In this document: piece by piece, positions 5,678 to 8,365 of the stretch | How the letters are laid out: every line of letters begins with the position of its first letter | Position numbering within the stretch: position 1 is the stretch's first letter | From: CAZTLI01 sp964614375 | Lineage (GTDB): Bacteria; Chloroflexota; Anaerolineae; Aggregatilineales; Phototrophicaceae | Length of the DNA stretch: 8,365 bases | Reading direction: 5' to 3' | Assembly (NCBI GenBank): GCA_964614375.1 | Contig: CAZTLI010000232.1 | Span: 1-8,365 of the forward strand | The notes under the pieces: model-generated | What the model was told of the DNA's origin: nothing | Database searches by the model: none | The model's input: only the letters and a program-made list of their open reading frames with translations | Made by a program: the position numbers and the translations under genes

Positions 5678-7206
5678 ACTAAGAAATCACCCAATGCTGC
5701 ATCCCAATCACGATCATAACCCGCCGCCAGCCAGTTGCTCAATCCCGCATATTCGACTAAAAGCTGATGCGAGTCCTCATTGCGCCCTGTCACCCAGGGC
5801 ATGTAATCGGCCTGCATCACCAGCACGATGGGGGGATTGGCTGCTGCTAAATCCATGACCGCTTCATCCCGCCATTCGGGTGGAAACCAGGCGCCGACCA
5901 GCGGAAAATGAGCGATGAAACGGGTCGCCGGGACATAGGGGCCGAGATAATAAATTTCGGGACGAAAGCCCCACACAAATAACGTACTACCCGGCGGAAT
6001 ATTGTCGCGCAGAAAGTGCAAAACAGCCAGCGATTCGGCAGGTTTGAAGTCATTCCCCTGAAAATGGGCATAATACGCGGCCTGTGTTTCATCGCCCCGG
6101 AGATAAGGCAGCGCCCGCGCCCACATCGTCACCAACAGAATCGCCACAATACCGCCCATTGTCAGTCCATAGAGCGCGGTCTGGATTCTGCGTCGGTTGA
6201 AAACATGGGCGATGCTATCGAGCAGCGCGCCTGTGCCGTCAGCAGCCAATAGTACCAGCGGCGGCAGCATCGGTATCCAATGGGTATCGAAGCCTTTGGC
6301 CTGTAGAATCACGAACGCCAAACCCGACGCCAGCCACAGCCACACCATCAACCAGCCCCCATGCCGCGTCCGCCAGCGAAAAACAGGCCACAGCAAAGTC
6401 AAGAGCAGCAAAACGCCCCAATGTAACCAGCGAAAGCCGAGATAATTCAGCATCGCATCGAGCACATTATCTGTGCCAACGGCGCTGTAGCCCGCTGCGG
6501 ACTGCGCGACAGTGAGCATATCGTCCACGATGCCAATTGCCGCGAAATACAGCAGTACGCCGAGGCCGACAACGAGACCGCCTGCGATGAATGCGCCCGC
6601 TTCTTTGATGACGATGCCGCGCCGCTGCCGGATGTGATAGATGACCAGCCCTAGCGCGAACAGGACATAATAATGCTTGAACCACAGCACCGCCGCCGCC
6701 AATAATCCCGCCGCGAATGCCCAGCGCAAAGCCAATTTGCTATCGCGCGGATAGTCCCCTGCTTTGACCACACACCAGACAGCCAATGTCATCGGTAATG
6801 TGACGATGGAATCGCTCTGCGTCAGGGTTGAGAAGGTCTCGGTGAAGTAAAAGACGAAAAATAGCACAATCGCCAGCAAACCCGCCCGCCGACTGCTAAA
6901 GCGACTCGCCAGCGCATATAACCCCAGCGCGGTGAAGGGCACGGTGATGAGGTCAAGCGCGCGAATTGCCCCTTCGCCCGACCCAAACAGGCCGATGCCC
7001 AACGCATAGATATAATAAATCGCGGGTGGTTTGACATCCCAGAAATCAACATACGGAATCTGCCCATTGAGGATGCCGCGTCCGATAAGCCCATACATGG
7101 CCTGATCGCGCCCCATCGGATAGGTGAGGATGGGTAGCGCCAGTATCGTCAGCACCAGAGTCAGGGCAACAGGGCGTGTCGAGGTATGGCGGAGAATACG
7201 GCGCAT
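5659..7206 (-). CDS. GT-C family membrane glycosyltransferase (PMT/ArnT-like)
   Basis: This encodes 515 residues. The first membrane helix (about 12-29) is followed by an external loop with GRDQAMYGLIGRGILNGQ and YVDFWDVKPPAIYY. Asp34 sits where GT-C enzymes (GT39/GT83, PMT_2 type) have their catalytic acidic residue, and the KPP motif is typical. Roughly ten further hydrophobic helices follow to about 366. A soluble, probably external tail of about 150 residues (367-515) contains LHFLRDNIPPGSTLFVWG, a segment common in these proteins. It would transfer a sugar from a polyprenyl-phosphate donor to a lipid, glycan or protein on the outer face of the membrane. Donor and acceptor cannot be read from sequence. 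ATG 7206 is chosen because AGGGG precedes it by seven bases; an upstream TTG at 7242 would overlap the previous gene. It lies 10 bases after that gene. Confidence 0.88.
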   Translation of the reverse strand: MRRILRHTSTRPVALTLVLTILALPILTYPMGRDQAMYGLIGRGILNGQIPYVDFWDVKPPAIYYIYALGIGLFGSGEGAIRALDLITVPFTALGLYALASRFSSRRAGLLAIVLFFVFYFTETFSTLTQSDSIVTLPMTLAVWCVVKAGDYPRDSKLALRWAFAAGLLAAAVLWFKHYYVLFALGLVIYHIRQRRGIVIKEAGAFIAGGLVVGLGVLLYFAAIGIVDDMLTVAQSAAGYSAVGTDNVLDAMLNYLGFRWLHWGVLLLLTLLWPVFRWRTRHGGWLMVWLWLASGLAFVILQAKGFDTHWIPMLPPLVLLAADGTGALLDSIAHVFNRRRIQTALYGLTMGGIVAILLVTMWARALPYLRGDETQAAYYAHFQGNDFKPAESLAVLHFLRDNIPPGSTLFVWGFRPEIYYLGPYVPATRFIAHFPLVGAWFPPEWRDEAVMDLAAANPPIVLVMQADYMPWVTGRNEDSHQLLVEYAGLSNWLAAGYDRDWDAALGDFLVWRRRE

Positions 7207-7213
7207 AGCGCAG

Positions 7214-7218
7214 CCCCT
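7214..7218 (-). promoter_or_regulatory. Shine-Dalgarno site of the glycosyltransferase gene
   Basis: On the - strand AGGGG lies seven bases before ATG 7206 and overlaps the TAG stop (7219-7217) of the preceding gene. This supports the ATG start and suggests coupled translation. Confidence 0.6.
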
Positions 7219-7546
7219 AGAGGAAACCGACCAGCCGCGCAATCAGCAGCGCAATCAAAAACGAACCCACGAGGAACATCCACGCCAGCAGGCGGCCCGT
7301 TTCCTGCCCGGGATTGATGTCTTTTTCTTCGATGGTGACTTCACCGAGCAAATCGACATAAAAGTCGATATTTTTGCGGCCTCTGGTCAGGCGCGCCATG
7401 TAATCATGACCCGAAATCATCGCCCAACCTTCTTCTTCGTCGTCCCATGCGTCGCCTAAGCGTTCGCGGATAGCGGCATAGAGGATGTCGCGCGCCTGTT
7501 CAGCCGAGATGGGTTGTACGGAATCGGATTGTTTATCGTCGGGCAT
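7217..7546 (-). CDS. Small C-terminally anchored membrane protein, unknown function
   Basis: This encodes 109 residues and I do not recognise the family. The N-terminal ~80 residues are soluble and acidic: a helix QARDILYAAIRERLG (17-31), a run DDEEEGW (35-41), then an alternating stretch HDYMARLTRGRKNIDFYVDLLGEVTIEEKDI that looks like beta strands. A single hydrophobic helix at about 86-108 ends the protein, so the soluble part is probably cytoplasmic (tail-anchored). ATG 7546 is chosen over upstream in-frame starts because GGAGG lies six bases before it, and the added residues of a longer form look non-coding. It is the first gene of the operon with the glycosyltransferase, 10 bases upstream of it, which suggests a helper or regulatory role in the same membrane process. 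That role is inference from position only. Confidence 0.78.
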   Translation of the reverse strand: MPDDKQSDSVQPISAEQARDILYAAIRERLGDAWDDEEEGWAMISGHDYMARLTRGRKNIDFYVDLLGEVTIEEKDINPGQETGRLLAWMFLVGSFLIALLIARLVGFL

Positions 7547-7550
7547 GTGT

Positions 7551-7557
7551 CGCCTCC
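7551..7557 (-). promoter_or_regulatory. Shine-Dalgarno site of the small membrane protein gene
   Basis: On the - strand this is GGAGGCG. The GGAGG core is six bases from ATG 7546 and decides the start against longer in-frame alternatives. Confidence 0.7.
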
Positions 7558-7571
7558 AAACCATCATCCGC

Positions 7572-7600
7572 ATTGTAGCAGACGCCACAGTGCGACGGAA
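7572..7600 (-). promoter_or_regulatory. Candidate extended -10 promoter for the glycosyltransferase operon
   Basis: On the - strand TGCTACAAT (7580-7572) fits an extended -10 element (TGn plus TACAAT). The hexamer 17 bases upstream, TTCCGT (7600-7595), is a poor -35, as is common with extended -10 promoters. A start near 7565 would give a leader of about 20 bases carrying the Shine-Dalgarno site. Confidence 0.45.
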
Positions 7601-7642
7601 GGTATGCGTATACACCTCTATCAGTCGAATCGACCAACACAT

Positions 7643-7670
7643 CGTAGGGACACGGCACTGCCGTGTCCGA
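7643..7670 (+). repeat. Left REP-like palindrome, inverted copy of 8275-8302
   Basis: It begins CGTAG, then has two 10-base arms, GGACACGGCA (7648-7657) and TGCCGTGTCC (7659-7668), around one base. A GTAG head before a palindrome is the hallmark of REP elements served by RAYT transposases. The whole 28 bases are the exact reverse complement of the copy on the other side of the transposase gene. It starts 12 bases beyond the transposase stop codon. Confidence 0.85.
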
Positions 7671-7681
7671 TTAATTACAAA

Positions 7682-8233
7682 TCATCCCTCACCTGCATAC
7701 AGTTTATCAACTTCCCATTTGGCGGGATTGTGAATGATGTACCCACGAATTTTGTCCAACGCCGTTTCATTGCGAATGATGTGATCGTAATAACGCCCTT
7801 GCCATATTTTGCGGTCTGAATTACCGCGCAGCGCATTAATTTGTCGGGTGACTACCGATTTATAGGAACGGACAATCGTTGATAACGACCCCGCTATCGG
7901 TTTGCCATAGCGTTCGGGGGTGTATGGTTCATCGGCTGTGGACGAAGCGCCAGAAGGTCTATCCATGATGAATACAATGCCGTGCATGTGATTTGGCATG
8001 ATGACGTAGACATCGAGTTCTACATGCGGGAAGTGATTTGATATCGCCTGCCAGCATGACTCTGCAATCTGTCCCCACACATTCAATTGCATCTTTTCAT
8101 CGACCACTTTGCCGAACAGATACCCATGATTATGCGTACAGATGGTGACAAAGTATGCCCCTTCCTGCGCGTAATCATAATCCCGTAATCGCGGTGTCCG
8201 CCGTTGGAGAAAGGGTGACGGTGATTCTGGCAT
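7682..8233 (-). CDS. REP-associated tyrosine transposase (RAYT, IS200-like Y1 family)
   Basis: This encodes 183 residues, full length for the family. AYFVTICTHNHGYLFG (26-41) is the first strand of the Y1 transposase fold. MPNHMHGIV (79-87) is the HUH metal-binding motif with His82 and His84. WQGRYYDHIIRNE (144-156) carries the catalytic tyrosine (Tyr148 or Tyr149). YIIHNPAKW closes the domain. All key residues are present, so the protein looks intact. Such enzymes nick single-stranded DNA at REP sequences and are thought to spread or maintain them. The matching palindromes flank the gene. ATG 8233 has GAGAGG eight bases upstream. It is separated from the next gene on the strand by 135 bases including the left REP, so it is not part of that operon. 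Confidence 0.93.
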   Translation of the reverse strand: MPESPSPFLQRRTPRLRDYDYAQEGAYFVTICTHNHGYLFGKVVDEKMQLNVWGQIAESCWQAISNHFPHVELDVYVIMPNHMHGIVFIMDRPSGASSTADEPYTPERYGKPIAGSLSTIVRSYKSVVTRQINALRGNSDRKIWQGRYYDHIIRNETALDKIRGYIIHNPAKWEVDKLYAGEG

Positions 8234-8274
8234 GTGTCAGGCCTCTCGATTATTGATTCTGTGTTGTGATTTTT

Positions 8275-8302
8275 TCGGACACGGCAGTGCCGTGTCCCTA
8301 CG
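8275..8302 (-). repeat. Right REP-like palindrome, inverted copy of 7643-7670
   Basis: Palindrome arms are at 8277-8286 and 8288-8297, followed by CTACG. On the - strand this reads GTAG then the palindrome, identical over 28 bases to the left copy. It lies 41 bases upstream of the transposase start codon. Confidence 0.85.
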
Positions 8303-8365
8303 ACTGGGTGATACGGTGTGCTCATGCCAGCCGTGCCGTGTCCCTACGACTGGGTGATACGGTGT
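8288..8365 (+). repeat. 32-bp direct repeat of period 46, running to the window edge
   Basis: Bases 8288-8319 and 8334-8365 are identical over 32 bases. They include the right arm of the REP palindrome, the CTAC tag and the tail ACTGGGTGATACGGTGT. A 14-base spacer separates them. In the second copy the left palindrome arm is not intact. The repeat reaches the last base of the window, so more copies may follow. Confidence 0.8.

Larger units (their letters stand above)
7643..8302 (-). mobile_element. RAYT unit: REP-associated transposase gene with flanking inverted REPs
   Basis: The unit of about 660 bases holds one gene between two perfect 28-bp inverted REP-like elements, both with the GTAG head pointing outward. 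This matches the known arrangement of REP-associated tyrosine transposases with their cognate REPs. True ends and any target site cannot be fixed from this window alone. Confidence 0.75.

Noticed and set aside
7207..7242. Longer glycosyltransferase start at TTG 7242
   Set aside because: It would overlap the upstream gene by 26 bases and adds residues before a normal signal-anchor start; ATG 7206 has its own ribosome site.
7547..7642. Longer N-terminus for the small membrane protein
   Set aside because: The extra 32 residues cover the promoter candidate and the ribosome site of ATG 7546, and resemble no protein sequence.
8288..8365. Possible CRISPR array
   Set aside because: Only two repeats are present, the spacer is 14 bases, the repeat overlaps a REP palindrome beside a RAYT gene, and no cas gene is in the window.

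Overview
The window looks like a stretch of chromosome from a Chloroflexota bacterium, probably of the Anaerolineae. This is an inference from protein style: a SigK/RskA-type sigma and anti-sigma pair beside a secreted repeat protein, a REP-associated transposase of the kind common in that phylum, flavodoxin-domain proteins, and moderately GC-rich coding DNA. No rRNA, tRNA or CRISPR array was seen.

Left part (1-1020, + strand): the 3' end of one flavodoxin-fold gene is followed by a complete paralogue. The two proteins are about half identical over the shared part, so this is a tandem duplication. A hairpin at 992-1020 ends this block and also serves the convergent gene beyond it.

Centre-left (1047-3582, - strand): in transcription order there is an ECF sigma factor, an RskA-like membrane anti-sigma factor, a terminator, and a four-helix membrane protein resembling DUF420 with a long acidic Asp/Glu/Ser/Ala tail. 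A perfect 16-bp palindrome next to a TTGACA hexamer lies in the gap between sigma and anti-sigma genes.

Centre (3638-5106, + strand): divergent from the sigma gene is a 469-residue secreted protein made of four repeats of a domain resembling DUF7282, ended by a strong intrinsic terminator. Sigma, anti-sigma and secreted protein form a plausible cell-envelope regulatory module, with the secreted protein as the likely target.

Right part (5249-7546, - strand): a three-gene operon encodes a small C-terminally anchored membrane protein, a GT-C family membrane glycosyltransferase, and a GNAT acetyltransferase overlapping its end. An extended -10 promoter candidate precedes it.

Right end (7643-8365): a REP-associated tyrosine transposase (RAYT) gene is flanked by perfect 28-bp inverted copies of a GTAG-headed palindrome, and a 32-bp direct repeat of period 46 runs to the window edge. 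This is the clearest mobile or repetitive DNA in the window.
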